In this document: in pieces, positions 44,238 to 54,401 of the stretch
How positions within the stretch are numbered: the first letter of the stretch is position 1
Layout of the letters: every line of letters starts with the position of its first letter
Origin: Agapetus fuscipes
Taxonomy: Eukaryota > Arthropoda > Insecta > Trichoptera > Glossosomatidae
DNA: 64,000 nucleotides
Assembly: GCA_951799405.1 (NCBI GenBank)
Contig: OX637353.1
Location: 9,920,001-9,984,000 of the forward strand
Reading direction: 5' to 3'
Made by a program: the position numbers and the translations under genes
The notes under the pieces: model-generated
What the model saw: the letters and a program-made list of their open reading frames with translations, nothing else
Database searches by the model: none
Told to the model about the DNA's origin: nothing

Positions 44238-44588
44238 TCCTTAACTTCGGCATGGAAGCCTGCGTCCAAGATTTGACTGAATAAAGCTGAGAAAAAATTA
44301 TACAAAGAAAATATAATATGTGTTTTTTTTTAATATTATAAACATTATTGAGGTACATCTGTTGAAGTTGTTTTTTTTTGGGATAATTAAGCCGTCTTTT
44401 TTAACATCCACCAAAAGACAGTCAAGCTCCAGATACTCCTAACAAGATACAAGTTGACGACATAATAAAATCTTATAATGCTGTAAAAGTCCGCCGACAC
44501 CTTAAAAAGGGAGAACAAGTAATAAAAATGACATTGATTTACGATATCTGTGGACTAGAAATTATTTTAACGAAAATATACATTATAT
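44238..44588. other. AT-rich DNA, nothing recognised
   Basis: No supported feature. Confidence 0.35.
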
Positions 44589-44866
44589 ATGAGTCGTATA
44601 ACTTCGTATAACAAACGCCGTCATCTCAAAATTTTATGACTTTTGAGATAATTATTGAACTTGATTCTGAGTAGTGTAACAAATCATTTGCTGTGTGCAA
44701 TGTGATGAAAACCTCACTTAATCCTTCGTAATTTTAATTGAAAAAGTATGATTTCGTGCAAACGCTGTCATATCCAACTGGTTCCAAATTACGTTCAAAA
44801 CACAAGCTTAATTTTCTCAAAATCATCGCGTAAGGAGTTGACGGCGTTTGCATTTATACGACTCAT
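44589..44866. mobile_element. MITE, 278 bp, about 35-bp terminal inverted repeats
   Basis: The left end ATGAGTCGTATAACTTCG.. ACAAACGCCGTCATCTC and the reverse complement of the right end ATGAGTCGTATAAATG.. CAAACGCCGTCAACTC match with a small indel. The centre is AT-rich with no transposase. Superfamily and TSD unclear (flanks carry ATAT). Confidence 0.75.
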
Positions 44867-45713
44867 ATGTTTCAATTTAATTATTAAAATGGTCCTTCGT
44901 AAGAAAGAGGAAAAAGATCTTTACTGTGTCATTTACTTGTGTACAAAAAAACTTTGATGTAACTAAGAAATATTTCCAGAATGTTGGGGGCTTTGATATA
45001 CATTCCTGCATGAAAATTGTGGGCACGCGTTATACCTAAATCTTTTGATCGGTAATTTTGTCTATTTTTGAACAAAACAAGCATTATTTAAGACATTATG
45101 GCATGTGTTGGGTGTCAAAAACTATAATGCAAAAAACAAGAATATACAGGATTTCACATGTAACAACATGATTTTTAATGACAGGACTGGGTTCAACTGT
45201 GTCTCAAAGTATGCATCAATGCCGTAAGCTAGCTTCTACTCCTCTATATTATGTACTCTGTACTCTATACTCAGGGAAAAATGTATTTATTTTCGTGAAT
45301 GAAGCAATACTACTAGAAAAAAACTTTATGTTCCAACGAGGAGCGACCATAGCGTTAACGAAAATTTATATATGGAATCTTAAACAGAGTTGTTACGGAA
45401 CGTTTTGATTTCCATACATATTTTGGAAAATACTATGGTTGAGTTTATACGTGGAATTTCATAATTGAGGTTCAGATTCCAAGAATTTTCTCTACAAGCA
45501 AGTAACCAAGTAACTTAATAAGATGTTTAGATGAGGATCTTTAGTTTTTTCTCATAAAAGAACGGTTATTACAATCTTTAAACATGCAAATTTGAAATGA
45601 ATCAAGAAATAATAGGTTTTATTTTGAGGTATCATTTACAAAAAAAATCAGAGGTCACACATTTTCTCTCATCAAAAAAATTTACGGCAGCTGAACAATA
45701 AATTATTATGTGT
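44867..45713. other. AT-rich DNA, nothing recognised
   Basis: No supported feature apart from the short similarity of 45405-45490 to 19665-19760. Confidence 0.35.
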
Positions 45714-45785
45714 GAACCTTTGGTGACCGGTCATTGGTAAAGGCTTATGAATTTTGGACTACAGACACTTGACTAGAGACCGGTC
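45714..45785 (-). mobile_element. F3 SINE, rearranged fragment
   Basis: CCTTTGGTGACCGGTCATTG and AAAGGCTTATGAATTTT, then GACCGGTC again. Confidence 0.5.
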
Positions 45786-46858
45786 TTTGAATTGTAATGT
45801 GAAAATATGTATGTTTACAACATACATTATTATTATCATAATTATTAGAACTATTATTCAGTTGTTTATATCAAAGAATCAAAATATATGTTTGATTATT
45901 TGTCACTCTAATCATGATAGAGAATAATGTCACACATTGATGTATTGCCTATAGGGGTATGTTTTCGACATCAGAAATATTGATTGCTTGCCGCTGAGCT
46001 TGGGCCTACCCTAAGGTGTTTTGTAGTACCTAACCTATTTTGTAGTGATATGAAAACCCGAACAATCACTTAGCAATCTAAATATGTTATATAATAAAAT
46101 AAATACTCAAATTCACTGAAAATACTGTAAAATATGCAGTGTGTTACGACGTCATACAAATAAAGAAGAGATATATCTATATATTTGTTTTAAATACGTC
46201 ATTTAAGAGTGTTCTCTTGAAAATGACTTTAGCAAGTTTAAGTATTTGAGGTGAAATCAATGCTCAATTTTTGAAAATAAAACTCAGTGTTGTTACAAAA
46301 AAAATCTAACTTCTCATAAAAATTAAGTTTAACTCAAAAATTGTTGTAAAATTTTTTTTAATAGTTATGAAGAAGCAAGAACTATTGGTATCCATAGATA
46401 GTCTATCATGTAAGTTACCAAGAAATACAAACATTAAAAGTAATAAATCATAATTATATTTAAATGACATGTGTGTCATTTCCAAGATAATGTAAGTTCA
46501 CAGTAACACATATGTATCGATGTACTTTTAAACAACCCAAGTCTCAAATAAACATATGTTTTTAAACTTTTTTTTTTTTTGGAAAAAAACAACATATTTT
46601 AACAATTTAGATTAAAATTAACATATATAAAATTTAAAAAATTGTAAAAACAGTCTAAATATTTTTCTTAGGTAAATATCGTTATTTAATGCATTTAAAT
46701 GCGTTATTTTTAGCCCGGGTATTTTAATTGTTAGCATAGAGACCTTATACTGAATGCAAAATTTAAGTAGGTTTTTTTAATCAGTTTCAAGTCACATAAG
46801 CTAACGTGGAAAATACCTAACCTTACTGCTTTTCCCTTAAACAGTAAACATTTTTTTT
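45786..46858. other. AT-rich DNA with a decayed F1 trace
   Basis: Around 46490-46560, AATGTAAGTTCACAGTAAC and CTCAAATAAACATATG may be an old F1 minus copy. Confidence 0.35.
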
Positions 46859-47168
46859 AAATCCTGTGCGGGAGACTCCCTAGATTCTAGAGACTCTAGG
46901 GGTCTATGACATTAGTTGTAGTGCCGCAGAGGTGTACTAGCTTGGTCGTCGCTACAAAGCGCCAATACTCAAGCAAGACCCAGTTGCTGTAAGACTGGAT
47001 GGACCTTTGGTGACCGGTCATTGGTAAAGTTGTATGAATTTTTCAACCCAGCGAAGAGCAAATTTCAAAATATAAATGGTATATTTTTAGTGCTCCGCCG
47101 CGATTCGAACCCACAACCTTCCCATTCAGAGTTCGCAGTGTTACCACTGAGCTACGGACTGGTCATTG
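46859..47168 (-). mobile_element. F3 SINE, full minus copy, tail-B subfamily
   Basis: Tail B (AATCCTGTGCGGGAGACTCC, TAGGGGTCTATGAC), CTTGGTCGTCGCTACAAAG, AACCCAGCGAAGAGC, box B (GCGATTCGAACCCACAACC) and head (ACTGAGCTACGGACTGGTC). The remnant after it, TTTTTTACGCGTTTGGTG.. ATAAGTCAAAGAACA (47180-47235), is an F1 start, so this SINE may have landed in an F1 copy. Confidence 0.8.
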
Positions 47169-47179
47169 ACAATAGTTTA

Positions 47180-47235
47180 ACATTTTTTACGCGTTTGGTG
47201 GTCAATCTTTTATCAACCCATAAGTCAAAGAACAA
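47180..47235 (-). repeat. F1 repeat, start-end fragment
   Basis: TTTATCAACCCATAAGTCAA and GGTGGTCAATC. Confidence 0.55.
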
Positions 47236-47897
47236 TAATGTGAGTACAATATTAACAGAAAACATTTAAAAAGCAAAGACAAACGCTGAATAAAATACAT
47301 TAAAAATAACTGAAAAAAAATTGGACAAACAGATCTGTAAAATTATTTGTGTAAAAATATATTCGAGTGAAACAAAAGTACAAGGGACTTCTAAATTATT
47401 TTTGCATAAATTTGGCAAAAGTTTGCGTAAAACTGTCGGTAACTAAAACTGAAAGGTAGGGATGGGCCGCGGCGACTGCAGACAAGGTCACACAATACAT
47501 GTTAATGGGGCAGTCACTTTGTAAAGTCCCCTCACTAGAGGTCCAATGAAACCAACCGAGGCTTAGCACCTGTCTACGAAACGTCCAGAATAAAAAAAAT
47601 AAACTTTCAGAACTTTCAAAATTTTCAACATTCAATTGGCAGCTTTTGAAATGAAAACTTAATCAACTGTAAATGACTCGAAAGTGGGATAAAAATACTT
47701 GGAAAGTTACTTAAAAAACCTCTTTAGAAGCTGATCTCTCCATTAAAAATTTATCTATTTTTTAAGGAATGTTATTTTAATTAATCTTTGATCAATTTCA
47801 TATTTAGAAAAATTACGTCCGAATGTACATTCATTTTTGAATTTTTAAAATTCCTTTTTTTGAAATTCCGTAAATTTCTTTAAAATGCATAATATGT
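47236..47897. other. AT-rich DNA with a GC-richer open patch
   Basis: 47440-47600 is GC-richer and open on minus for 79 codons (47396-47635; ...SAVAAAHPYLSVLVTDSF...). I recognise no domain; it could be an exon or a retroelement scrap. Confidence 0.35.
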
Positions 47898-48072
47898 ATG
47901 TATGCTCACTTTTCTTAATGTTATCCTTGTTTCAGGTAAACACAATAAGAGTCACAGGGGTTTGTTCATTCATGAACTGGATCTATTTTGTAAATACACA
48001 CTCATCATGGGCAAGCGTATATTTACACATGTTATCTAGTGGGCATGTATTAAATATGAATCATAAATAAAA
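47898..48072 (+). repeat. F1 repeat, degraded plus copy
   Basis: TGTTATCCTTGTTTCAGG, TTTGTAAATACACACTCATC, TAGTGGGCATGTATTAAATA. Confidence 0.6.
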
Positions 48073-48222
48073 GTTTAAGGGTTTGTGTTATGCCATTATG
48101 ATGATTGATTTGAAATTAATAATGCACAAATAAAGCACTGTTTTCTTAATAATGGTGTGATAAAATCGAAAGCGCTCGAGGAAATAAATCAACTCGTGAA
48201 GAAGACGGTGAATAAAATATAT

Positions 48223-48520
48223 CCTGTCCGTAGTCCAGTGGTAACACTTCGGACTCGTAAATGGAAGGTTGTGGGTTCAAATCCCGGTGGAGCAATAAAA
48301 AATATACAATTTATATTTTCAAATTAGCTCTTCCCTGGGTTGAAAAATTCATAAACCTTTACCAAAGACAGGTCATCAAAAGGTCCATACAGCTTTGCAG
48401 CAACTGGGTCTTGCTTGAGAATTGGCGTTTTTTACAGTGACGACCAAGCTCTCAGAGGGCTCTTGAGGTGTGATACACAAAAACAGCGCTCACCAAATAA
48501 ATTAGCCTAATTTGTAGGCT
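48223..48520 (+). mobile_element. F3 SINE, full plus copy, tail A
   Basis: TGTCCGTAGTCCAGTGGTAA, GGGTTCAAATCCCGGTGGAG, AACCTTTACCAAAGACAGGT, AACTGGGTCTTGCTTGAG, GAGGTGTGATACACAAAAAC, CACCAAATAAATTAGCCTAA. Confidence 0.85.
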
Positions 48521-48980
48521 GGTTTAAAATATCGTGGTTGTCAAATCAAACTGGCATATGTTCAAAAATTTCTACATTTTTTTCTTATTAATTTAAACAA
48601 TTTCCTATTGGTTTACAACTTGTGATTCAATTAGCAATATCTTCTATTTTTTATTCATGCATAAATTGGCATTGAGGTGATTCAAACGGACGTTAAAAGT
48701 GCTCTGGTGAAAAATATGCATTTTACAGATATGCTGGTTTGATTTCACAACGACGATATGAATGACACTTTATATATCAATCTTAGTTAGCCAATTGCTG
48801 GTTTGTATTCAAATCGAATACTGAAGTATTGATTTTGAAATGCCTGTCAATATTTTGTAGATAACCTCTGCATAATGTAAACATAGTTGGAATGATAGAC
48901 AGATACTTGAGCATTGGAATGGCATATTAGTCCAATAGTCTAGAATTTATAGTATTGTATTAGCATAATGAACATTATAG
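48521..48980. other. AT-rich DNA, nothing recognised
   Basis: No supported feature. Confidence 0.35.
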
Positions 48981-48981
48981 T

Positions 48982-49060
48982 AATGTCACCCCTGTTTTAG
49001 GGAAAGTCTGCACTATTTTCTATAATCTATAATCTAAGTTGCTAGGATATATTTATTAAA
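48982..49060. repeat. F1 repeat scraps, plus then minus
   Basis: AATGTCACCCCTGTTTTAGG (plus) is followed at 49018 by TCTATAATCTATAATCTAAG (minus end). Confidence 0.55.
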
Positions 49061-49147
49061 TTTAACTTAAAACAAACCTTTTTTTAAATGGTCATGTTAC
49101 TAAAAATTGGAATATTGTACTTTTTACCATCAATTTGTGACAATAAT

Positions 49148-49389
49148 CTCAGTTGCAAAAGACATATTTACATTTAAAATTCAGATTAAATGCATGCCCA
49201 CAAACAAACACGTGTAAGTTCGCGCTTAAAAATGCTGAATGTTTACTTACAAATTAAAATCCTACCCTCAAATTAACATAAACCCTGCAACTATTGCCGG
49301 CCTTTCCTGGAAGAGGGGTGCCAATGGCAAAGTGAACCATTTTTTACAGTATGGGTGGTCAGCCTCATATCAACCTTTAAGTCAAGGAA
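49148..49389 (-). repeat. F1 repeat, full minus copy
   Basis: TCAGTTGCAAAAGAC through CAACCTTTAAGTCAAGGAA. Confidence 0.8.
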
Positions 49390-49436
49390 ACTAAATTATA
49401 ACATACCAACATACCTATAAGTCACGGTTTGTAAAA

Positions 49437-49720
49437 ATAGATTTGTAAAGAAAAATGCAATTCACCAAACTATTTTGTCTAATCATAAAAGGCATTACCA
49501 TGTCGGTGGTATGGTCGGTCAAGACGCTTGTTCAGTTAGCGTATTTGGTTCAGATAACGTTGGTTCGAGCCACGGCTGGTCCCTTTGACCATAACATTGA
49601 CCCTGATTCAGATGTCGTTGCATGCACACAAGCTTCTGCTTTCGCGTGAAGACAACTGGACAGACAAAATAGGTTGGTGAATTGCATTCCTCTTCACAAA
49701 TTTATTTAAAAAAAAAAAAA
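49437..49720 (+). mobile_element. F2 SINE with inverted copy of its own 3' end at the front
   Basis: The front 49437-49480 (ATAGATTTGTAAAGAAAAAT, GCAATTCACCAAAC) is the F2 3' end in reverse. The back 49663-49705 is the same in plus (GACAAAATAGGTTGG, TTCCTCTTCACAAAT), followed by an A-run. Between them is the tRNA-like head (TGGTCGGTCAAGACGC; GTTGGTTCGAGCCACG). Confidence 0.7.
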
Positions 49721-49734
49721 AAAATTACGCCACA

Positions 49735-50000
49735 CAAACTCAACTAAGTTACAAATACATTGTGTACAACAATATTGTGTAATACAACTTCTTGCCGCGC
49801 TATCCCCAAAGTGTTTCGCATGTGGCGATTCCAGCCTTACGCCAACCACTTCAGTTGAAGTGGGGGTTTTACAGCTCCAGAGAGGGCTGGTACTCATTTC
49901 TTATATTTGGTGAGTAAGCATTGCAGGCGTTTTATTTTGGGTTTTGAAATAAAAACTGAAACGATAAATCATTTCTGACATCCTCGGTGACCAAACAGGA
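49735..50000 (-). mobile_element. F4 SINE, minus copy
   Basis: CTCAACTAAGTTACAAATAC, TTCTTGCCGCGCTATCCCC, CACTTCAGTTGAAGTGGGGG, GAGGGCTGGTACTCATTTC, CATTTCTGACATCCTCGGTG. The tRNA-like head is cut after the box B side. Confidence 0.8.
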
Positions 50001-50128
50001 TCGTCTAGGCTGAGGAAGAAGAAGAAGTACGCATTTGGGAGATACGAAAACTTTCAAGGAGTGCGACTGGTGAGCAGTCACATTCAAACAATAAAAAATA
50101 CATGTATGAGTATAATTTTTTTTTTAAA

Positions 50129-50311
50129 CCAGCAAGGCTTACTCAGCCTTCACAATAAATGAGTACCAGCCCCCTCGGGAGCTGAGAAACCCCCCACTTC
50201 ACTGAAGTGGTTGGAGTAAGGCCGTCCCCCTTACCTGTAAAAAAAATAGGTTCACTCGCAATATGCAAGAAGTTACACTATATGGGTAGCTTAGTTGCGT
50301 TGCATTTGCGA
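50129..50311 (+). mobile_element. F4 SINE, plus 3' part
   Basis: AGCAAGGCTTACTCAGCC, AATGAGTACCAGCCCCCTC, CACTGAAGTGGTTGGAG, CCCCCTTACCTGTAAA, GCTTAGTTGCGTTGC. It faces the minus copy at 49735. Confidence 0.75.
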
Positions 50312-50973
50312 GTAGGTACCTTGCAAAAATCAGAAGATATCTTTTTAACAATACAGGTTTTTTTCATCGCAAAACTAAAATTTTCATCATAAATTCACTA
50401 CAATTTTTTTTAAATAAAATGAACGTACATATTAGGTACCAGAATTTTCTTACAACATTTTTTTTAAATTCAAGGATAATAAAAATTTCCTACAGATTAT
50501 ACAATAAGCAAAAGAAAAACTAAAAAAAAAAACTTTTAACCTAATTTTGAAATTTTTAATATTTCCTATCTCAGAGTGAGCTACTTAATGCGATGGCTCG
50601 CTGTACCCTTAGGAGGTACCTACGAGATTTTATTTTAAACATATTTTTTTTTCCAACTTTGAAAACTTTTACTTTCGACTTTGCCGGGAAATTTTCAATG
50701 AATGTTTTTTTTGGCCAAAATTAAAATTTAATTTTGGCGTTACAGAAATTAAAATATCCCGACACTTTGAGTCAAAGGGATTTTTAATAATTTATGTTAC
50801 CACAGCTACCCTGATGAGTTTAATGCAAATTTAAAAGTGATGGGATTCCCAGAATGATTTTACATTTCGGAAGAGTTATATTAAAAAGTTGAAGTTGAAA
50901 TGTTACAATTTCCTAAAGAGTATAAAGAGTATAGGAATGTACAACCACACTTAAAGAGATTGCCAACGACATA
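50312..50973. other. AT-rich DNA, nothing recognised
   Basis: No supported feature. Confidence 0.35.
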
Positions 50974-51189
50974 CCCTTGACTTATAGGTTGGTATGAAGC
51001 TGACCACACATGTTGTGAAAAAATAGTTTACCTCGCCAATGTCCACCTCTGTCAGGGAAGGTTGGCGAAACTTGCCGAGTATTTGTTTATTTGAGGTTTG
51101 GATTTCAATTTGTAAGTACACATGCAGTATTTGTAAGTTTGAACTTACGCGTGTCTGTTTATGGGCATGCATTTTATTTAAATTTTAAA
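50974..51189 (+). repeat. F1 repeat, 5' piece interrupted by F7
   Basis: CCCTTGACTTATAGGTTGG through GGGCATGCATTTTATTT. The 3' piece (TTTGTACCTTAGATTATAG) is at 51424-51464. Confidence 0.8.
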
Positions 51190-51423
51190 TATATTTTGTA
51201 TTGTTTGTGTATTAACACTGTGAAAATTCATATTCAATAAATTTGTTAATTTTAGGGATTCAAATTAAGCACTGTTATATTTTCACATATACAATTATTT
51301 GTTTTTTAATTAAATCAGGTACTCGTATTAAAATAAAATTTAAAAAATTAATAATTGTATATTATGTGAAAATATAACAGTGTTTAATTTGAATCCTTAA
51401 AATGAACAAATTTATTAAATTTT
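51190..51423. mobile_element. F7 fold-back element inserted in F1
   Basis: The left part TGTATTAACACTGTGAAAAT and GATTCAAATTAAGCACTG pairs with the right part AACAGTGTTTAATTTGAATC. The centre keeps only AATCAGGTACTCG of the ribozyme region. The flanks share AAATTTTAAAT (about 51179-51190 and 51414-51424), a likely target duplication. Confidence 0.7.
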
Positions 51424-51464
51424 AAATGTAAATATATCTTTGTACCTTAGATTATAGATTATTA
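51424..51464 (+). repeat. F1 repeat, 3' piece interrupted by F7
   Basis: AATATATCTTTGTACCTTAG and ATTATAGATTATT complete the copy begun at 50974. Confidence 0.75.
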
Positions 51465-51652
51465 CAGGAAAGCCTTTTTCCACTTAAAAAATAAAAAATT
51501 GCAATTAGGGCCAGTGTTTTGATGCTGTGAATCATTCTAGCACATTCATGCGGGAGAGATGCGTTTAAGTATTGCCATGAAAAGCAGCATAACTTTAAGC
51601 GTATGTTGTCACTAAATAAGCATTTAACATTCAAAGAAAAAAAAACACAAAG

Positions 51653-51917
51653 ACGAGTGGAACCTATTTATTTTTACAGGTAAAGGTGCCAGCCTGACAC
51701 CAACCACTTCATTTGAAGTTGGGGTTTCCCAGATCCCGAGGGGCTTGATACTTATTTATTTTGAAGGCTTAGTAAAACTTGCCAGTATTTTTTTTTGGAT
51801 TTGAAATACAAATCACGTAACGGGAACTCATTTCTCACCCCCTCGAAGGGATTCGGACCCGAGCTCTCGGCATGGAATGCAATAAGCACTCTACCAACTG
51901 ATCTATCGACCGGACAA
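51653..51917 (-). mobile_element. F4 SINE, minus copy with intact tRNA-like head
   Basis: TATTTATTTTTACAGGTAAA, CACTTCATTTGAAGTTGGGG, GAAGGGATTCGGACCCGAGC (box B), CTACCAACTGATCTATCGAC (box A). The tail half beyond the CTGTAAAA point is missing. Confidence 0.8.
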
Positions 51918-53092
51918 CCATAGCGGTGACATAAAAGATACGAGTAATATTAAAAAGGATACAATTATTTTTTCAAAACCCTCTGGGAGGGCTGAAAATG
52001 TTGTTTTATGATCCTTCCTACATGAACCCAATTATGTAATTAATTTAAATTAATTTATCACATACATTTCAGGAAATATAATCTGGTAAATTGTAAGTGT
52101 TTCTTCACATCGTAATATGGTCAGATAATGAGTTACTCAGTATATAAACAAAGCCTCCCTTTTTATAGCGCTTGGGAATGAATATTTTAGCAATAAAATT
52201 TTACATTATTCATTGCAATTAATTATACATCAGACGGGTAACTGGTCCTTAGAGAAAGAGACAGAGAGGGAAAGATGAAGAGAGGAGGATATAATTTAGA
52301 GTAGGTAGTTATTCTTAACCTGTGGTCCGTGAGATCCTTAGAAGTCGTCTGCACAAGCGTCATTCAGCATACTGCTACGAATACTGTGTATGTTTACTAA
52401 TGAATAATGATTGTGTGTCTCTAGATGTAAGTATTTGGATGATATTATTTTTTATTGAAAAGATTCTCGCATAGTCTGGCAAATTCCAGAGTAATCTTTA
52501 TTCCCCTATAAATACGGATCGCAGTGCTTTGAAGGGGGACTAGTACATTAACCGTTGAGCGAGATAGTACGAAAGATTTACTGTGAGACAATTAGCAATC
52601 GTGAAATAAATTGTGTAAAATCAATTTAATCAAAGTTTTATTAAAGTGAACCAAGTAAATCGTAAAAATACAATAACAACCAAAATTGTGGAGTATGCAT
52701 CTAATGCATCTAAACATCTTAAGAGCGTTTTAACTTCTTCTTCGAGTTAGCTCACACCGTGTTGGCCAAGTGGTACGTCTATCTGGTTTCCCGAGCAGCT
52801 TGGCAAACAGGAGGAACAACAACGCAGGTGGTCCATGGACAATGATTTTCTGAGCACTACACTTGCAGAACAAGAGTCCTCATATTCCAGAAATCCAAGT
52901 CAATATGTTGATGCAGGCTCTTCCAACATAAGCCCTCAACCTGTGTAGGGATCTTCACACGGACTACTCAGGGATATTTCCTGAAGAAAGATTTTTTCCA
53001 GGTAATACAAAATGTTCAGGAAATATTTTCTCTAAAATTCTGGTTCCGTAGACACGACTGCAAGGATTTCTGTGTAAAATTGACATTTCTCA
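51918..53092. other. AT-rich DNA with GC-richer patch 52740-52960
   Basis: CACACCGTGTTGGCCAAGTG and CGAGCAGCTTGGCAAACAGG lie in a patch of mixed composition that may be an old element. No ORF or domain. Confidence 0.35.
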
Positions 53093-53350
53093 TCTATAAT
53101 CTAATCTCTATAATCTAAGTTTCAAAGGTATGTTTACATTTAAGATTCAAATTAAATTCATGTCCACAAACACACACGTGTAAGTAAGGTTGCGCTTAAA
53201 CATGCCGCATGTGGACAATTTATTAAAAGCAATCTCAAATGAACATAAGCCCTGCAACTTTTGCCGACCTACCCTGAAACAGGGGTGACATTGGCAAAAT
53301 TAATATTATTTAACATTAGGGGTAGTCAGCCTCATACCAACCTATAATAA
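53093..53350 (-). repeat. F1 repeat, full minus copy
   Basis: CTATAATCTAATCTCTATAA through CAGCCTCATACCAACCTAT. Confidence 0.8.
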
Positions 53351-53352
53351 GA

Positions 53353-53396
53353 GGTTTTGGACAGGGACCTGAAGAAATGCGGTCCCTGTCCAAAAC
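53353..53396. repeat. Strong 16-bp hairpin
   Basis: GTTTTGGACAGGGACC and GGTCCCTGTCCAAAAC pair perfectly around an 11-base loop (TGAAGAAATGC). It stands directly at the start end of the F1 minus copy. It is too short for a typical microRNA precursor. Confidence 0.7.
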
Positions 53397-53866
53397 AGCT
53401 TAATCGAGTGGTCCTTGCTCGAAGGAGTTTTTAGAACCACTGATTAAGAGAAATGTAAGCCGACTACTCAGAACAGGGTCCCAGTGGAAAGTTAAACCAC
53501 AATAAAGAGCGTATTTTGTTTAACAACTCCTGAGCCTTACTTCCGCGTGCCCCAAACTTTCACAAACTTTTAAGTCCATGACACTTAAAACATCATCCTG
53601 TTTGTTCAAAGATAAATTAAAGTTTATGTACTTTGACACAGACACGTGTTATCCTAAAAATATATTGTAGGTATTTGCTAAGGAAACTCATTGCATCATT
53701 AGCAAAGATAAGCGCTCAACAAAGTGTATTGGTGTACTTTTGGGGATTTGAGGTCGATGAAGTAGGAATCACTTCCCGATATTCCCAAAAACAAGATGTT
53801 TTGTGAATAAGATTAGGAAATAAAACACTTTTGATATTGAGAACACTTGGATTTGTATTTCATAAA
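53397..53866. other. Unrecognised DNA
   Basis: No supported feature. Confidence 0.35.
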
Positions 53867-53953
53867 GTTACGCAACGCAACTAAGCTACACATATAGTGT
53901 AACTCCTTGCCTGCGTTATCCCCGAAAGGGTCGCATACGGCGATTTGGAACCT
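53867..53953 (-). mobile_element. F4 SINE, minus tail fragment
   Basis: CGCAACGCAACTAAGCTACA, CATATAGTGTAACTCC, TTATCCCCGAAAGGGTCGC. A further scrap (CTAAGCTACACATATAGTG) is at 54383-54401. Confidence 0.75.
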
Positions 53954-54382
53954 TATTTACACAGTTGATTAATCGATTTTTTAATGATTGAAAATAATTA
54001 TTCAAGTGGAGAAGAATGAATTTACAATTTTTTTTTTCAAAATTGCGAAAATCTAGACAAGAAAAAATGGCGGACGAACGGCGCGGTCGGAAAGACGTGT
54101 CGTTAGCAAGGTAGTCAGGCACGGAAGAGATCGTCATCAAGTTCACGTGGAACGGCATCCAAGATGGCGTCCTTGGGTCACGTCACCAGTCAGGGCGTCA
54201 GCTGGTGGCTGTGAACAGAACTAATAAATGGCAGAATGATTTGAATTTTCCTGCCACATAGTATTAAATATTGTTAAAACTAGAAACCTTAAAATTGCAA
54301 AGCTCTTTTCAATAAGTGAAATATATATATTTTTTTATATTTCTAAGGAAGCACTTTAAAAAATAATTTCCAATGTCACTAC
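53954..54382. other. Unrecognised DNA
   Basis: GC-richer at 54060-54200 (AAAATGGCGGACGAACGG, GATGGCGTCCTTGGGTCACG), no domain. Confidence 0.35.
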
Positions 54383-54401
54383 TAAGCTACACATATAGTG
54401 T

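Noticed and set aside
19665..45490. Shared repeat between 19665-19760 and 45405-45490
   Set aside because: Only short words agree; could be chance in AT-rich DNA, needs alignment.
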